A DNA stretch of 64,000 nt from Hahella chejuensis KCTC 2396 (GTDB lineage Bacteria > Pseudomonadota > Gammaproteobacteria > Pseudomonadales > Oleiphilaceae): positions 1,902,501 to 1,966,500 of the forward strand of contig NC_007645.1 in assembly GCF_000012985.1 (NCBI RefSeq), written 5' to 3'. Position 1 is the first letter of the stretch, and each line of letters starts with the position of its first letter. Shown here piece after piece: positions 19,595 through 30,072 of the stretch. The position numbers and the translations under genes are program-made. The notes beneath the pieces are model-generated. The model did not search any database, was not told where the DNA came from, and was given only the letters and a program-made list of their open reading frames with translations.

Positions 19595-20230
19595 TCAATC
19601 CAGTACTTTCTCTTTAAATTCGCACAGGTCGGAGATGACGCAGGCGCCGCATCGGGGTTTGCGGGCGGTGCAGATATAGCGGCCGTGTAGAATCAGCCAG
19701 TGATGAGCGTCCATCAGGTATTCTTTGGGGACGTGCTTCATCAGTTTGTGCTCCACTTCCAGCACGTTTTTGCCGGGGGCGATGTTGGTGCGATTGGAGA
19801 CCCGGAATATATGCGTATCCACCGCCATGGCCGGCTGACGGAAAGCGGTGTTGAGAACCACATTAGCGGTCTTACGGCCGACGCCTGGCAGCGCTTCTAG
19901 GGCTTCCCGGGTCTGCGGCACTTCTGAGTTGTGTTGGTCGATCAGGATTTTGCAGGTCTTGATGACGTTTTCCGCTTTGCTGTTGAACAGGCCGATGGTC
20001 TTGATATATTCCTTAAGGCCCTCCACACCCAACGCGTAAATGGCTTCCGGCGTATTCGCCACGGGGTAAAGCTTGCGGGTGGCTTTATTAACGCTCACAT
20101 CAGTGGCCTGAGCGGACAGAACCACTGCAATCAGCAGCTCAAAGGGGGTGTTGTACTCCAACTCCGTGGTCGGGTTGGGATTTTCCGCTTTTAAGCGGGC
20201 GAATATCTCCGCTCGTTTTTGCTTATTCAT
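19595..20230 (-). CDS. nth: Endonuclease III (DNA N-glycosylase/AP lyase)
   Basis: Nth removes oxidised pyrimidines and cleaves the abasic site, in base excision repair. The helix-hairpin-helix LPGVGRKTANVV holds catalytic Lys120, and VDTHIFRVSNR holds catalytic Asp138, at the same numbers as in E. coli. The [4Fe-4S] cluster ligands are Cys187, 194, 197 and 203 (C-x6-C-x2-C-x5-C). At 211 residues it is full length. It is the last gene of the rsxABCDGE-nth operon, as in E. coli. Confidence 0.97.
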   Translation of the reverse strand: MNKQKRAEIFARLKAENPNPTTELEYNTPFELLIAVVLSAQATDVSVNKATRKLYPVANTPEAIYALGVEGLKEYIKTIGLFNSKAENVIKTCKILIDQHNSEVPQTREALEALPGVGRKTANVVLNTAFRQPAMAVDTHIFRVSNRTNIAPGKNVLEVEHKLMKHVPKEYLMDAHHWLILHGRYICTARKPRCGACVISDLCEFKEKVLD

Positions 20231-20274
20231 CAGTCTTCTTATGGTTTGTATTCACAGTCGAATGCGCCGCCGCG

Positions 20275-20985
20275 TCAGGATATCTTTCCTGTCACCCGCA
20301 CGCGTTTGCCGCCGGAGACAGGCTTCTCCAGTTTCGCCGCAGCGGCTTCCTTCATGCGTTTATCAATTACATTTTTTAGCGCAATCAACAGACCCATGCC
20401 GACAAAGGCGCCGGGGGGCAGCACTGCGAAAAGAAAGTCGGAGTAGTCGGCGAAAAGCTCAAGCTTCCAACTGCGCGCAGATTCGCCAAACAGCAGGTCC
20501 ATTCCAGAAAACAGTGAGCCTTGTCCTATGATTTCACGCATGCCGCCCAGGACTATCAACACCAGGCTGAAACCCAGGCCCATCATGAAGCCGTCGAGCA
20601 TGGAGGGGAGAATCGGATTTTTGGAGGCGAAAGCGTCTGCGCGTCCAAGGATGGCGCAGTTGGTGACAATCAATGGAATGAAAATGCCGAGAATTTCATA
20701 CAGCTCATAGGCGAAGGCCTGCATCAACAGTTCCGCGCAGGTTACGAACGAGGCGATGATCATCACGAATGCGGGCAGGCGCACGGATTCGGGAACATAG
20801 TTGCGGATCATGGAGACGGCGGCGTTGGAGCCGGTCAACACCAGCGTCGTGGCCAAACCCAGGCCGATGGCGTTGACTACTGTGCCGGTCACCGCCAGCA
20901 GCGGGCACAGACCTAATAACTGCACCAGCGCCGGATTGTTCTTCCACAAACCGTCCCGAACTATTTCTTGATAGCTTTTCGCCAT
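20275..20985 (-). CDS. rsxE: Electron transport complex subunit RsxE (RnfE)
   Basis: RsxE is an integral-membrane subunit of the Rsx/Rnf complex, which transfers electrons between NADH and a ferredoxin-like acceptor with ion movement; in E. coli it keeps SoxR reduced. The 236-residue protein has about six membrane helices. Landmarks are [17 protein letters not shown] near the N-terminus, and [17 protein letters not shown], a motif shared with RsxA. The C-terminal tail is basic. It lies after rsxG and before nth. Confidence 0.95.
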   Translation of the reverse strand: MAKSYQEIVRDGLWKNNPALVQLLGLCPLLAVTGTVVNAIGLGLATTLVLTGSNAAVSMIRNYVPESVRLPAFVMIIASFVTCAELLMQAFAYELYEILGIFIPLIVTNCAILGRADAFASKNPILPSMLDGFMMGLGFSLVLIVLGGMREIIGQGSLFSGMDLLFGESARSWKLELFADYSDFLFAVLPPGAFVGMGLLIALKNVIDKRMKEAAAAKLEKPVSGGKRVRVTGKIS

Positions 20986-21042
20986 TATGCGGACCCCGGT
21001 TTCATTCGGTCATTCATCATCTATTTGCGCTCGTTGGCTTCG

Positions 21043-21696
21043 TTATTCCTGTGCGGCGGCAGTATTGACGCTGTTACCGTTGCGCAACAGCTGATCGCGA
21101 TGGCCCTGAAAATAGGTTAGCGCATTGCGCACCGCCTTCACCACCGCCCTGGGCGTGATAGTGGCGCCGGTCATCTGATCGAAATCGCCGCCGTCCTTTT
21201 TTACCTTCCAGCGGTCTTCCGCGGGAGCGCTGAGCGAGCGCCCGGGAAACTGCTCCACCCAGGGAGACTTGCGCGCTTCAATTTTGTCGCCTAGCCCCGG
21301 GGTTTCCTTATGGGCGGTGATGCGGACGCCTTTAACCGTTCCATCAGGTTGTACACCGACGATGCCCTGGATTTCGCCGGTGTAACCATCCGGCGCGACA
21401 AAGGGCAGAATCACTGCGACCGGCGAGCCGTGAAGGGTGGCCAGGTAGGCTTCCGTTGTATCTTTGGCTCCGAGCAGAGGGTCTGGGTGCAACAGGATGG
21501 GCGCCGCCAACATGTCGTTATCGTGCTCGGTGCGCGGAACGACTTCATACAGCGCCTTGGCGCGGGCGTGCTTCTCCGCATCTGCGATGCGATCGGCAGT
21601 GCTGACTTGAGTGACTGCGATTAAACCGGCGGTCACCACGGCGAATATCGCGAGTCCAATACCGCCCCGAAGAATGGATGCCTGTAATGCGTTCAT
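21043..21696 (-). CDS. rsxG: Electron transport complex subunit RsxG (RnfG)
   Basis: RsxG is a periplasm-facing flavoprotein subunit of Rsx/Rnf with one N-terminal anchor (about 9-30). The FMN-binding domain contains GYTGEIQGIVGV and KETPGLGDKIE. The covalent flavinylation motif is MTGATITPRAV, where the second Thr of TGAT-x-T is the expected FMN attachment site. The protein of 217 residues is complete. The flavin would be attached by an ApbE-type transferase, not present in this window. Confidence 0.95.
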   Translation of the reverse strand: MNALQASILRGGIGLAIFAVVTAGLIAVTQVSTADRIADAEKHARAKALYEVVPRTEHDNDMLAAPILLHPDPLLGAKDTTEAYLATLHGSPVAVILPFVAPDGYTGEIQGIVGVQPDGTVKGVRITAHKETPGLGDKIEARKSPWVEQFPGRSLSAPAEDRWKVKKDGGDFDQMTGATITPRAVVKAVRNALTYFQGHRDQLLRNGNSVNTAAAQE

Positions 21697-21705
21697 GGGC
21701 GTCTC

Positions 21706-22746
21706 CTAATCCTGTTTCACGCCGCGACGGGCTTTGCGATGTCCGTACGTGCGGGGTTGAGTGTAGTAGTCCAGAAACGGCGCAGCGAAGTTCATCAATA
21801 ATACGGCGAACGCCACGGCGTCCGGATAGTTGCCCCAGGTGCGGATCAGGTAAGTCAGTATACCGACGCCGGCGCCGTAATAGAGCTTGCCAAGCTTGCT
21901 GGTGGCGGCGGAAACCGGGTCGGTGGCGATGAAAAACGCGCCCAGCATGGTGGCGCCGGCGAGTAAATGCAGTTGCAACGGCGCGTATTTATCTTCGTCC
22001 CAACCCAGCAGCAGAGAGCACAGCGCCAGGGCGGCGAGCATGCTGACCGGGATATGCCAGGTGATGATCTTGCGCCAGATGAGCAGCAGTCCTCCGGCGA
22101 GAAACGCCAGATTGACCCACTCCCACCCCAGCGCCGTGCGCGCGCCGAAGACGGGGAGGGCGAACACTGTCTCTGCTGTGCCGGCGACGATCTCATGTTT
22201 GTAAGTGTCCAGGGGAGTGGCCATGGTGTAGCCGTCCACGCCGATGTCCGCATTCCAAAAGATGCGCGCGAAGGCTTCCAGGAAGCCTGGAATTTCCGCC
22301 AGAGGCCGGGGCGTCGCCCAGTTAGTGGTCATTGCGACCGGAAACGACACCAGCAGCAGTGCGTAACCCACCATGGCGGGGTTGAACGGATTGTTGCCCA
22401 GGCCGCCGTAAATCTGTTTGGCGAAAATGATGGCGAACGCCGTCCCGACGAATGTCACCCACCATGGAGCGTAAGGCGGTAAAGCAAGACCCAGCAGCAC
22501 CCCAGTGAGAACGGCGCTGTAATCCCGTAGATAAAAGGCCAGAGGTCGTTTGCGCAATGTCAGCACAAAGGCCTCCGCCGCCACGGCGGTCAATGAAGCC
22601 AGTACGACGTTGATCAGGGTTCCCCAGCCAAAGAACCAGGTCATGGTCAGCAATCCGGGCACGGTGGCCAGGATCACCCACTGCATGATGGCGGTGGTGC
22701 GCGCAGGGCCTTTCAAGTGGGGGGAGGTGATGCGAAGAAATGCCAT
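21706..22746 (-). CDS. rsxD: Electron transport complex subunit RsxD (RnfD)
   Basis: RsxD is a membrane subunit of Rsx/Rnf with about nine to ten helices (346 residues). The [18 protein letters not shown] block and the covalent-FMN motif [10 protein letters not shown], together with [20 protein letters not shown], are characteristic. It lies between rsxC and rsxG with only 3-10 nt between coding regions, which supports one transcript. Confidence 0.95.
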
Positions 22747-22749
22747 GGG

Positions 22750-25215
22750 TTAAGCGCCCGCTCCGTCTGTACTGGTCTGGTTTGCAATCGCGTCGCCGCG
22801 GGCTTCGTTTAGCGCGGAACGAGCGGCTTCGACCCGGTCCTGGTTCTTTTCCACCGCTCTGGAGAGCTTCGCCACTTTCGCCTCGTCCACGGGGGATTCC
22901 TGTTGGGCTTCGTTGAGCATGTTCTGCATCATGGCGAGTTTATCCTGCGCTTTCTCCAGGGCGGAGGTCAGAGCCTCGATCTCCTCTGGCGACGCCGCTT
23001 TGACGCCGGAGCTGGCGGCTTGAGTCTGGGCTTCTTCCAGCGTTTTTTGCGCTGCGGCCAAACGGTCCTGATTCTTTTCCACCGCGCGCTGCAATTTGGC
23101 GATTTTGGCGTCGTCCGCCGGCTGTTCCGCTTTGGCGTCGTCCAGCATGCCTTGCATCATGCTCAACTTGTCGCGGGCTTTATCCACCTGAGAAGTCAGT
23201 TCTTCCAGGTTGGGCTCCCGCGGCTTATCGGTTGCTTTATCAGTCGGTGCTGACTCTGCTTCCAACTCCGCCAGCTTCGCCTTGGTTTTCTCCATGGTTT
23301 CGGTCAGTTGCGCCGCCCGCTGCGGGTCCGTTTCGCGACAGGCTTCTATCGCTTGCGTCAGAGTCTTTATCTTGTCCCGGGTGCGGGCGATCGCGCGCGC
23401 TTGTTGCTCTGGGTCCGTCGCCTGTGTCGCAGGCGCTGCGTTTGAGGCGGCAGGCGTCGCTGGCGCGGAGTTCTGAGCGTCGTGATGCGCTTTTTCCGCC
23501 ACCGCCAAACGTTCCTCGTTTTTCGCGATCGCGTTGCGCAGCTTTTCCTGCATGGCCGCATTGGCCCCGTCGGCTTCCGCCAGCGTCTCGCGCACTTTTT
23601 CCAGCTTCTCCCTGGCCTTGTCCACATTGGTCTGCAGTTCGGCGATATTGACTTGGGGTTGGACGGGCGCCGGTGAGCGTTTGGCCTGGGCTCGCTTGAT
23701 GGCGGCTTCTATCGCCGCTTTCTTTGGATCTACATCCGCCGGCGCGTCCTGTTGTTGGGCCGCTTTCTCCGCCTGGGCTTTTGCGGCGGCTTCCGCACGG
23801 GCCTTGCGCCTGGCTTCTTTCTCTTCTTTCTCGCGTTCAAGACGGGCTTGTCGGAATTCGAAGCGCTCCCGCGCCTTGTCGGATTTCTGCTGTTCCTGCA
23901 CCGTCATCCGAATTTGATGCTTGGCGTAACGGTAGTATTGCACCAGAGGGATGCTGCTGGGACAGACGTAAGAGCAGGCTCCGCACTCAATACAGTCGAA
24001 CAGGTTATAGTTTTCCGCCTTGTCGAATTCCTGGGCTTTGGAAAACCAGTAGAGCTGTTGCGGCAGCAGTTCCGCCGGGCAGGCTTCGGCGCACAGGCCG
24101 CAGCGAATACAGGCTTGAGCCGGATCGGGACGCGGAAATTCCTTTGCGGATACTGCCATAATGCAGTTGCTGGTTTTCACCAGAGGCAGATCCAGATCGG
24201 TCAATGAGAAGCCCATCATCGGTCCTCCCATGATCAGGCGGTCGGTCTTGTCTGCGTCAAATCCCGCCTGCTGCAACAGATCGGACATGGGCGCGCCCAA
24301 CAGGACTTCGAAATTGCCAGGAGTGGCGACGCCGTCGCCTGTTACTGTCGTGATGCGCGAAATCAGCGGTTCGCCAAAACGGACGGCGCGATACACCGCC
24401 GCCGCAGTCCCTACGTTCTGGCACATCACGCCGATATCAGCGGGGATCTTGCCGTGGGGCACTTCCAGCCCGGTGAGGATTTTGATGAGCTGTTTCTCGC
24501 CCCCGGACGGATATTTGGTGGGAATCACCACCACTTCGATGTGGGTGCCGGAAGCGGCCTGTTGCAGCGCGGCGATGGCTTCAGGTTTGTTGTCTTCAAT
24601 GCCGATCAGGCACTCTTCCGGCTCCAGAAGCTGCGCCATGATCTCCATGCCGCGGATGACTTCGTCGGCGCGTTCGCGCATCAACATGTCATCGGCGGTG
24701 ATGTAAGGCTCGCATTCCGCTGCGTTCAATATCAGCGCATTGACCTTGTCGTTACGGGGCGGATGCAGTTTGATCGCAGTGGGAAAGCCTGCGCCGCCCA
24801 TACCGGCGATACCGCCTTGACGAACGCGCTCCAGCAATTGTTCGGGACTGAGGGCGCGGTAGTCTTCGCAGGGCGTCAGGTGCGTCCAGGCGTCTTCCCC
24901 GTCGGTCTCGATCACAATGCAGACATCGCTGAGGCCGGAAGGATGCGGCACGGGTCGTCTTTCCACGGCTGTCACTGTGCCGGAAGAGGACGCATGAACC
25001 GCAACGCTGACCGGTCCTTCCGCCGCGGCGACGACTTCGCCCTTCAACACTTTTTGGCCGGGCGCCACCAGGGCTTTGGCGGGCTGACCAATATGCTGGC
25101 TCAGGGGGAGTATCAGCGTTTTCGGCAGCGTCGCCTTGCGGATCGGTCGGCTGGTGGATTGGCTTTTATTTTCCGGAGGGTGTACGCCGCCGTGGAAATC
25201 CCAGATTTGTCTCAT
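22750..25215 (-). CDS. rsxC: Electron transport complex subunit RsxC (RnfC), with long repetitive C-terminal tail
   Basis: RsxC is the peripheral NADH-dehydrogenase-like subunit of Rsx/Rnf. It has an N-terminal barrel-sandwich region, a flavin/NADH domain (GIAGMGGAGFPTAIKLH), an SLBB region and two [4Fe-4S] motifs, CIRCGLCAEACP and CIECGACSYVCP. After about residue 450 comes a roughly 350-residue, Ala/Lys/Glu-rich tail containing three related coiled-coil units, each with an AVEKNQDRLAAAQ-like segment. Long variable tails are common in RnfC, but a clear in-tandem array is worth noting. The total of 821 residues is longer than E. coli RsxC. Confidence 0.95.
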   Translation of the reverse strand: MRQIWDFHGGVHPPENKSQSTSRPIRKATLPKTLILPLSQHIGQPAKALVAPGQKVLKGEVVAAAEGPVSVAVHASSSGTVTAVERRPVPHPSGLSDVCIVIETDGEDAWTHLTPCEDYRALSPEQLLERVRQGGIAGMGGAGFPTAIKLHPPRNDKVNALILNAAECEPYITADDMLMRERADEVIRGMEIMAQLLEPEECLIGIEDNKPEAIAALQQAASGTHIEVVVIPTKYPSGGEKQLIKILTGLEVPHGKIPADIGVMCQNVGTAAAVYRAVRFGEPLISRITTVTGDGVATPGNFEVLLGAPMSDLLQQAGFDADKTDRLIMGGPMMGFSLTDLDLPLVKTSNCIMAVSAKEFPRPDPAQACIRCGLCAEACPAELLPQQLYWFSKAQEFDKAENYNLFDCIECGACSYVCPSSIPLVQYYRYAKHQIRMTVQEQQKSDKARERFEFRQARLEREKEEKEARRKARAEAAAKAQAEKAAQQQDAPADVDPKKAAIEAAIKRAQAKRSPAPVQPQVNIAELQTNVDKAREKLEKVRETLAEADGANAAMQEKLRNAIAKNEERLAVAEKAHHDAQNSAPATPAASNAAPATQATDPEQQARAIARTRDKIKTLTQAIEACRETDPQRAAQLTETMEKTKAKLAELEAESAPTDKATDKPREPNLEELTSQVDKARDKLSMMQGMLDDAKAEQPADDAKIAKLQRAVEKNQDRLAAAQKTLEEAQTQAASSGVKAASPEEIEALTSALEKAQDKLAMMQNMLNEAQQESPVDEAKVAKLSRAVEKNQDRVEAARSALNEARGDAIANQTSTDGAGA

Positions 25216-25232
25216 GCTCAGGCCTTACTTCC

Positions 25233-25826
25233 TCACGCCGCCATACCATTGTTCTGATCTGTTGCGATAATCGCGCCGCTTGATACCGGCGGCTTGGGCA
25301 TGTCCCAGGCCCAGTCGCGAATACCGCTGGGGGCGGGAATCATGTCGATGCAATCTACGGGACAGGGTTCCACGCACAGGTCGCACCCGGTGCATTCGCT
25401 GACGATCACTGTGTGCATTTGTTTGGCGGCGCCGAGGATGGCGTCCACTGGGCAGGCTTGAATGCATTTGGTGCAACCGATGCACTCATCTTCGCGAATG
25501 TAGGCCACCTGCTTGCCCTTGCTTTCACCGTGTTCGGAATCCAGCGGCACGGCCTCCACATCCAGTAAATCCGCCAGGGCCGTGATGGTGGCTTCCCCGC
25601 CGGGAGGGCATTTATTGATGGCGTCGCCGTTGGCGATAGCTTCCGCGTAAGGGCGGCAGCCTGGGTAACCGCACTGTCCGCATTGGGTTTGCGGCAACAG
25701 GCCGTCGATCTGGTCGACGATGGGATTGCCTTCCACTTTGAATTTGATGGAGGCGAAGCCAAGTACGGCGCCGAAGGTAAGCGCCAGCGCGGAGAGCGCC
25801 AATACAGCTATGATGACAATACTCAT
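25233..25826 (-). CDS. rsxB: Electron transport complex subunit RsxB (RnfB)
   Basis: RsxB is the polyferredoxin subunit of Rsx/Rnf, with one N-terminal membrane anchor (about 3-25). It has a four-Cys Fe-S domain (CGQCGYPGC plus a following Cys in KCPPGG) and two [4Fe-4S] motifs, [12 protein letters not shown] and [12 protein letters not shown]. The start is set at the ATG at 25826, giving [11 protein letters not shown], the usual beginning; an upstream frame extension into rsxA is unlikely. It starts just after the rsxA stop. The C-terminus is short. Confidence 0.95.
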   Translation of the reverse strand: MSIVIIAVLALSALALTFGAVLGFASIKFKVEGNPIVDQIDGLLPQTQCGQCGYPGCRPYAEAIANGDAINKCPPGGEATITALADLLDVEAVPLDSEHGESKGKQVAYIREDECIGCTKCIQACPVDAILGAAKQMHTVIVSECTGCDLCVEPCPVDCIDMIPAPSGIRDWAWDMPKPPVSSGAIIATDQNNGMAA

Positions 25827-25839
25827 CTGCGGAAGGCCC

Positions 25840-26421
25840 CTAAATATTGACCAGGCCGGTGAAGCCAAGAAACGCCAGCGACATCAGACCGGCGGTGATC
25901 ATGCCGATGGCTCCGCCCTTGAACGGTTCTGGCACATCAGCGGCGGCGATACGTTCGCGCATGGCGGAAAACAGCGTCAGCACCAGAGAGAAGCCGACAG
26001 CGGCGCCGAACCCGTACAGGATCGACTCCATGAAATCATTTTGCTTTTTGATGTTTAACAGCGCGACGCCAAGCACAGCGCAGTTAGTGGTGATTAGCGG
26101 CAGAAAAATGCCCAGGACGCGATAAAGCAGGGGGCTGGTTTTTTTGATCACCATTTCCGTGAACTGAACGACCACCGCGATCACCAGAATGAAAGTAATG
26201 GTTTTCAAGAATTCCATGCCAAGCGGCGCCAGCAGGTATTCATACGCCAGATAGCTGCACAATGAAGATAGCGTCAGCACAAAGGTGGTGGCCAGGGACA
26301 TGCCCATGGCGGTTTCCAGCTTGTTGGACACGCCCATGAAGGGGCACAGGCCCAGGAATTGAACCAATACGAAATTGTTGACCAGTATGGTGCTCACCAG
26401 TATCAACAGGTATTCAGTCAT
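25840..26421 (-). CDS. rsxA: Electron transport complex subunit RsxA (RnfA)
   Basis: RsxA is a membrane subunit of Rsx/Rnf (193 residues, six helices) and homologous to RsxE. Landmarks are the N-terminal [19 protein letters not shown] and [16 protein letters not shown]. It is the first gene of the operon rsxA-B-C-D-G-E-nth. The promoter should lie in the 230-nt interval between it and metG, which is on the same strand and ends in its own terminator. Confidence 0.95.
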   Translation of the reverse strand: MTEYLLILVSTILVNNFVLVQFLGLCPFMGVSNKLETAMGMSLATTFVLTLSSLCSYLAYEYLLAPLGMEFLKTITFILVIAVVVQFTEMVIKKTSPLLYRVLGIFLPLITTNCAVLGVALLNIKKQNDFMESILYGFGAAVGFSLVLTLFSAMRERIAAADVPEPFKGGAIGMITAGLMSLAFLGFTGLVNI

Positions 26422-26623
26422 CAGCGCCTCTTATTCAGGATCTTTACCGGCTTGTATCCTAATGCTAGCCGAAGCGTCGCGTTTAGCGGCTTCCTGCCGT
26501 GCGAAACGCCGCCGGCTTCCGGAAAACCATGGTCCTGGCGGATATTATCTGGTTGTGCGGCGGGGCGTTCAAGGCTGCGTCAACCGTCTCCCGCGCGGAG
26601 TTACCGCAAATTTGAGCTGACGC

Positions 26624-26651
26624 AGCAAAACGGCGCCTGGAAGCGCCGTTA
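26624..26651 (-). terminator. Terminator of metG
   Basis: On the minus strand, AACGGCGC-TTCCAG-GCGCCGTTTT forms a stem with a short T-run. It lies just after the metG stop. Confidence 0.75.
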
Positions 26652-26657
26652 TGTCGG

Positions 26658-28703
26658 TTACTTAACCTGCATGCCCGGTTGCGCGCCGCTGTCCGGCTGC
26701 AACAACCAGATATCTTTACCGCCAGGGCCCGCCGCCAGCACCATGCCTTCGGACATGCCGAATTTCATCTTGCGCGGCTCCAGGTTGGCGACCATGACCG
26801 TCAAACGCCCAACCAGATCTTCCGGCGCATAGGCGGACTTGATGCCGGCGAACACCTGACGTTGTTCACTGCCGATATCCAGTTGCAGGCGTAACAGTTT
26901 GTCTGCGCCTTCCACGTGCTCCGCAGAGACGATTTTGGCGATGCGCAGGTCGATTTTGGCGAAGTCGTCGAACTTGATCGTTGGCGCGATCTCCTCTTCG
27001 GATTTAGCCTCTTTCTTGTCCTTTTTCGCTTTGCCGTTGTCCTTCGGCGCCTGCGCCATGTTGTCCTTGGAGGCATCCACCATGGCGTCCACGGCCTTGG
27101 GATCAACCCGGGAGATCATTGGCTTGAACTCATTGACGGCATGATCGGTCAGTGGCTCAAGCGGTCTGTTCCAGACGATGGGCGCGTTCAGGAATTCTGC
27201 GGAAGCCGCAGCAACGCCCGGCAGCACTGGGGCCAAATAGGTGATCAGGATGCGGAACAGGTTCACGCCGACAGAACAGACATCCAACACTTCCTGCTCT
27301 TTGCCTTCTTCCTTCGCCAGTTTCCAAGGCGCTTTTTCATCGATGTACTTGTTGGCCAGGTCGGCCAGCGCCATGATTTCTCTGACCGCTTTGCCAAATT
27401 CGCGATCTTCGTACGCCTGGGCGATAAAATCGGATTTGGACAGGAACTGCTCAATCAATTCCGGCTCGCTGATCTGAGGCGACAGTTTGCCTCCTGCTTT
27501 GGTAATGAACTTGGCGCAACGGCTGGCGATATTGACCAGCTTGCCAACCAGGTCAGCATTCACTTTCAGCGTGAAGTCCTGCAGGTTTAAGTCCAGATCG
27601 TCCACATTGGAGGTCAACTTGGCGGCGAAGTAATAACGCAGGTACTCCGGATTCAGGTGCTCCAAATAAGTCCGCGCCATGATGAAGGTGCCGCGGGACT
27701 TGGACATCTTCGCTCCGTCCACAGTCACGAAACCATGCGCGTAAACGGCGCTGGGCGTTCTGAAGTCCGCGCAACTCAGCATGGACGGCCAGAACAACGC
27801 GTGGAAGTTGATGATGTCCTTGCCGATGAAGTGATACAGCTCGGCGGTGGAGTCTTTCTTCCAATATTCGTCGAAGTCCAGATCCGCGCGTCGCGCGCAC
27901 AGATTCTTGAAGCTCGCCATGTAACCGATCGGCGCGTCCAGCCAGACGTAGAAGAACTTACCGGGTTGATCTGGAATCTCGAAACCGAAGTAGGGCGCGT
28001 CGCGGGAGATGTCCCACTCCTGCAGGCCTGCGTCCAGCCACTCCGCCAACTTGTTGGCGATCTGCGGCTGCAGGGTTCCGCTACGGGTCCACTTCTGCAG
28101 GAACTCCTGAAAGTCAGGTAACTTGAAGAAGAAGTGGGTGGATTCTTTCTCTATGGGCGTCGCGCCGGAAATGGCGGAGCGTGGATTGATCAATTCGGCG
28201 GGTGTGTAAGTGCTGCTGCAGACCTCACAGTTGTCGCCGTATTGGTCTTCCGCTTTACACTTTGGGCAGGTTCCTTTGATGAAGCGGTCGGCCAGGAACA
28301 GGTTCTTTTCCGGGTCGTAAGCCTGGGTGATGGTGCGCGTGGCGATTTTACCCGCGTCCAGACAGGCCTTGTAAATATATGAGGACAGCTCCCGGTTTTC
28401 TTCCGAGTGCGTGGAATAATAATTGTCGAATTCGATCAGAAACTCAGCGAAATCGCGACGGTGGTCGGCGTTCACCTGATCGATCAGTTGCTCCGGAGTA
28501 ATGCCCATCTGCTCGGCTTTAAGCATGATCGCTGTGCCGTGCGCGTCGTCGGCGCAGACATAGGTGCATTGATGGCCGCGAAGCTTCTGGAATCTTACCC
28601 AGATATCAGTCTGGATATATTCCAGCAGGTGCCCAAGGTGAATAGGGCCGTTCGCGTACGGTAAAGCGCTTGTGACGAGAATTTTTCTAGGCTCTCCGGA
28701 CAT
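26658..28703 (-). CDS. metG: Methionyl-tRNA synthetase
   Basis: MetG charges tRNA-Met in the cytosol. The class I signature is HLGHL (residues 22-26), and the KMSKS loop is in [13 protein letters not shown] zinc knuckle has Cys146, 149, 159 and 162. After an anticodon-binding helical domain there is a Lys/Ala-rich linker and a C-terminal tRNA-binding OB domain ([20 protein letters not shown]), so this is the long, dimeric form (681 residues). It is divergent from mrp, a pairing conserved in many gammaproteobacteria. Confidence 0.97.
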   Translation of the reverse strand: MSGEPRKILVTSALPYANGPIHLGHLLEYIQTDIWVRFQKLRGHQCTYVCADDAHGTAIMLKAEQMGITPEQLIDQVNADHRRDFAEFLIEFDNYYSTHSEENRELSSYIYKACLDAGKIATRTITQAYDPEKNLFLADRFIKGTCPKCKAEDQYGDNCEVCSSTYTPAELINPRSAISGATPIEKESTHFFFKLPDFQEFLQKWTRSGTLQPQIANKLAEWLDAGLQEWDISRDAPYFGFEIPDQPGKFFYVWLDAPIGYMASFKNLCARRADLDFDEYWKKDSTAELYHFIGKDIINFHALFWPSMLSCADFRTPSAVYAHGFVTVDGAKMSKSRGTFIMARTYLEHLNPEYLRYYFAAKLTSNVDDLDLNLQDFTLKVNADLVGKLVNIASRCAKFITKAGGKLSPQISEPELIEQFLSKSDFIAQAYEDREFGKAVREIMALADLANKYIDEKAPWKLAKEEGKEQEVLDVCSVGVNLFRILITYLAPVLPGVAAASAEFLNAPIVWNRPLEPLTDHAVNEFKPMISRVDPKAVDAMVDASKDNMAQAPKDNGKAKKDKKEAKSEEEIAPTIKFDDFAKIDLRIAKIVSAEHVEGADKLLRLQLDIGSEQRQVFAGIKSAYAPEDLVGRLTVMVANLEPRKMKFGMSEGMVLAAGPGGKDIWLLQPDSGAQPGMQVK

Positions 28704-28882
28704 AATTCTTTCCGTTATTACTCATATAAGGCTTGTCGCCAAGCCATGGACAATGGCCGTCGACGTCGATGCGTCGGCGGTGGTGACAAAACGCGGGATG
28801 GATACCGTCATCAGGATTCCCGCGAGGGGCGCATATGATACCGTTTGGAAGCCTGATTTTCATCCCGCCGGGCGCGATTAAA

Positions 28883-28912
28883 TTGAATAAAACCATACTG
28901 ATTCAGTATAGT
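28883..28912 (+). promoter_or_regulatory. Candidate mrp promoter overlapped by a perfect palindrome
   Basis: The boxes TTGAAT and TATAGT are separated by 18 nt and lie about 55 nt before the mrp start. The palindrome ATACTGA-T-TCAGTAT (28895-28909) spans the spacer and the -10 box, as a repressor operator would. It does not match the IscR or LexA consensus I know, so the regulator is unknown. Confidence 0.5.
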
Positions 28913-28967
28913 ATTGCCCCATCTTTCCTCTATATATCCCAATATCCCACCTTTTCCGGAGAACAGA

Positions 28968-30065
28968 ATGAGCAGCATTGACAGATCTGCAGTGGAAGCC
29001 GCCATCAAGGGCTATAAGGACCCCTATCTGAAGGAAGATCTTTTCGCCATCGAGGCGATAAAGTCGCTGGATATTCAGGGGGATGTCGTCAAGTTGGAGG
29101 TGGAGCTGGGCTATCCGGCGGCAGGCGTCGCCGGCGCGCTGAAACAGATCGTTGGTTTGGCGATTGAGGACGTGGATGGCGTAGAGCGCGCAGAGGTGAA
29201 CGTCAGCTGGAAAATTCTGCCGCACCAGGCGCAGCGCAATCTGCAAAGCATCAAAAGCGTGAAAAATATTATTGCAGTCGCTTCCGGCAAAGGCGGTGTG
29301 GGGAAATCCACTACTGCTGTGAACTTGGCGCTGGCGTTGCAGAAAGAGGGCGCCAAGGTGGGGGTGCTGGACGCCGATATCTACGGCCCCAGTCAGGGCA
29401 TGATGTTGGGCGTGGCGGACGGCGCCCGCCCAGAGGTGCAGGATGGGCAGTTTTTCATCCCGATACGCGCCCATGGCATGCAGGTGATGTCCATGGCGTT
29501 TCTGGTGACGGAGAAAACGCCGATGGTGTGGCGCGGCCCCATGGTCAGCGGCGCGCTTCTGCAATTGCTGACGCAAAGCCTGTGGGAGGATCTGGATTAT
29601 CTGGTGGTGGATATGCCCCCCGGCACTGGCGACATTCAGCTCACGCTGGCGCAAAAAGTGCCGGTGACCGGCGCCGTCATTGTGACCACGCCGCAGGACA
29701 TCGCGCTGCTGGATTGCAAGAAGGGCATTGAGATGTTCCGCAAAGTGGATATTCCCGTGCTGGGCGTCGTAGAAAACATGAGCATGCATATCTGCAGCAA
29801 CTGCGGTCACCATGAGCCCCTGTTTGGCGCTGGCGGCGGCGAGCGCGTCTCGGAAGAGTACGATACAGAACTGCTGGGGCAATTGCCGTTGCATATGACC
29901 ATCCGAGAGCAAACGGATTCAGGATCGCCGACGGTGGCGGCGGAGCCGGATTCCGAAGTTGGACTGATTTATCGGGATATTGCGCGCAAGCTGGGGGCGA
30001 TATTGTCGCAGCGAGCCAAAAATCAGGCGCAAATGTTTCCGGAAATCATTATCAAATCGGACTGA
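28968..30065 (+). CDS. apbC: Iron-sulfur cluster carrier protein, Mrp/ApbC family
   Basis: This P-loop ATPase binds and transfers [4Fe-4S] clusters to apoproteins. An N-terminal MIP18/DUF59 domain (about 1-85) precedes the deviant Walker A, SGKGGVGKSTTAVNL, at about residue 107. The cluster-binding CxxC is in HICSNCGHHEP. The ATG at 28968 with a GGAGAACAG ribosome site is the start; a TTG at 28914 is less likely. The 365-residue length is normal. A copy of the composite repeat begins 7 nt after the stop. Confidence 0.95.
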   Translation: MSSIDRSAVEAAIKGYKDPYLKEDLFAIEAIKSLDIQGDVVKLEVELGYPAAGVAGALKQIVGLAIEDVDGVERAEVNVSWKILPHQAQRNLQSIKSVKNIIAVASGKGGVGKSTTAVNLALALQKEGAKVGVLDADIYGPSQGMMLGVADGARPEVQDGQFFIPIRAHGMQVMSMAFLVTEKTPMVWRGPMVSGALLQLLTQSLWEDLDYLVVDMPPGTGDIQLTLAQKVPVTGAVIVTTPQDIALLDCKKGIEMFRKVDIPVLGVVENMSMHICSNCGHHEPLFGAGGGERVSEEYDTELLGQLPLHMTIREQTDSGSPTVAAEPDSEVGLIYRDIARKLGAILSQRAKNQAQMFPEIIIKSD

Positions 30066-30072
30066 TGTCCCG

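Noticed and set aside
22900-25200. Long plus-strand frames antisense to rsxC and other rsx genes.
   Set aside because: They are by-products of GC-rich codon usage; the minus-strand proteins carry complete motifs.
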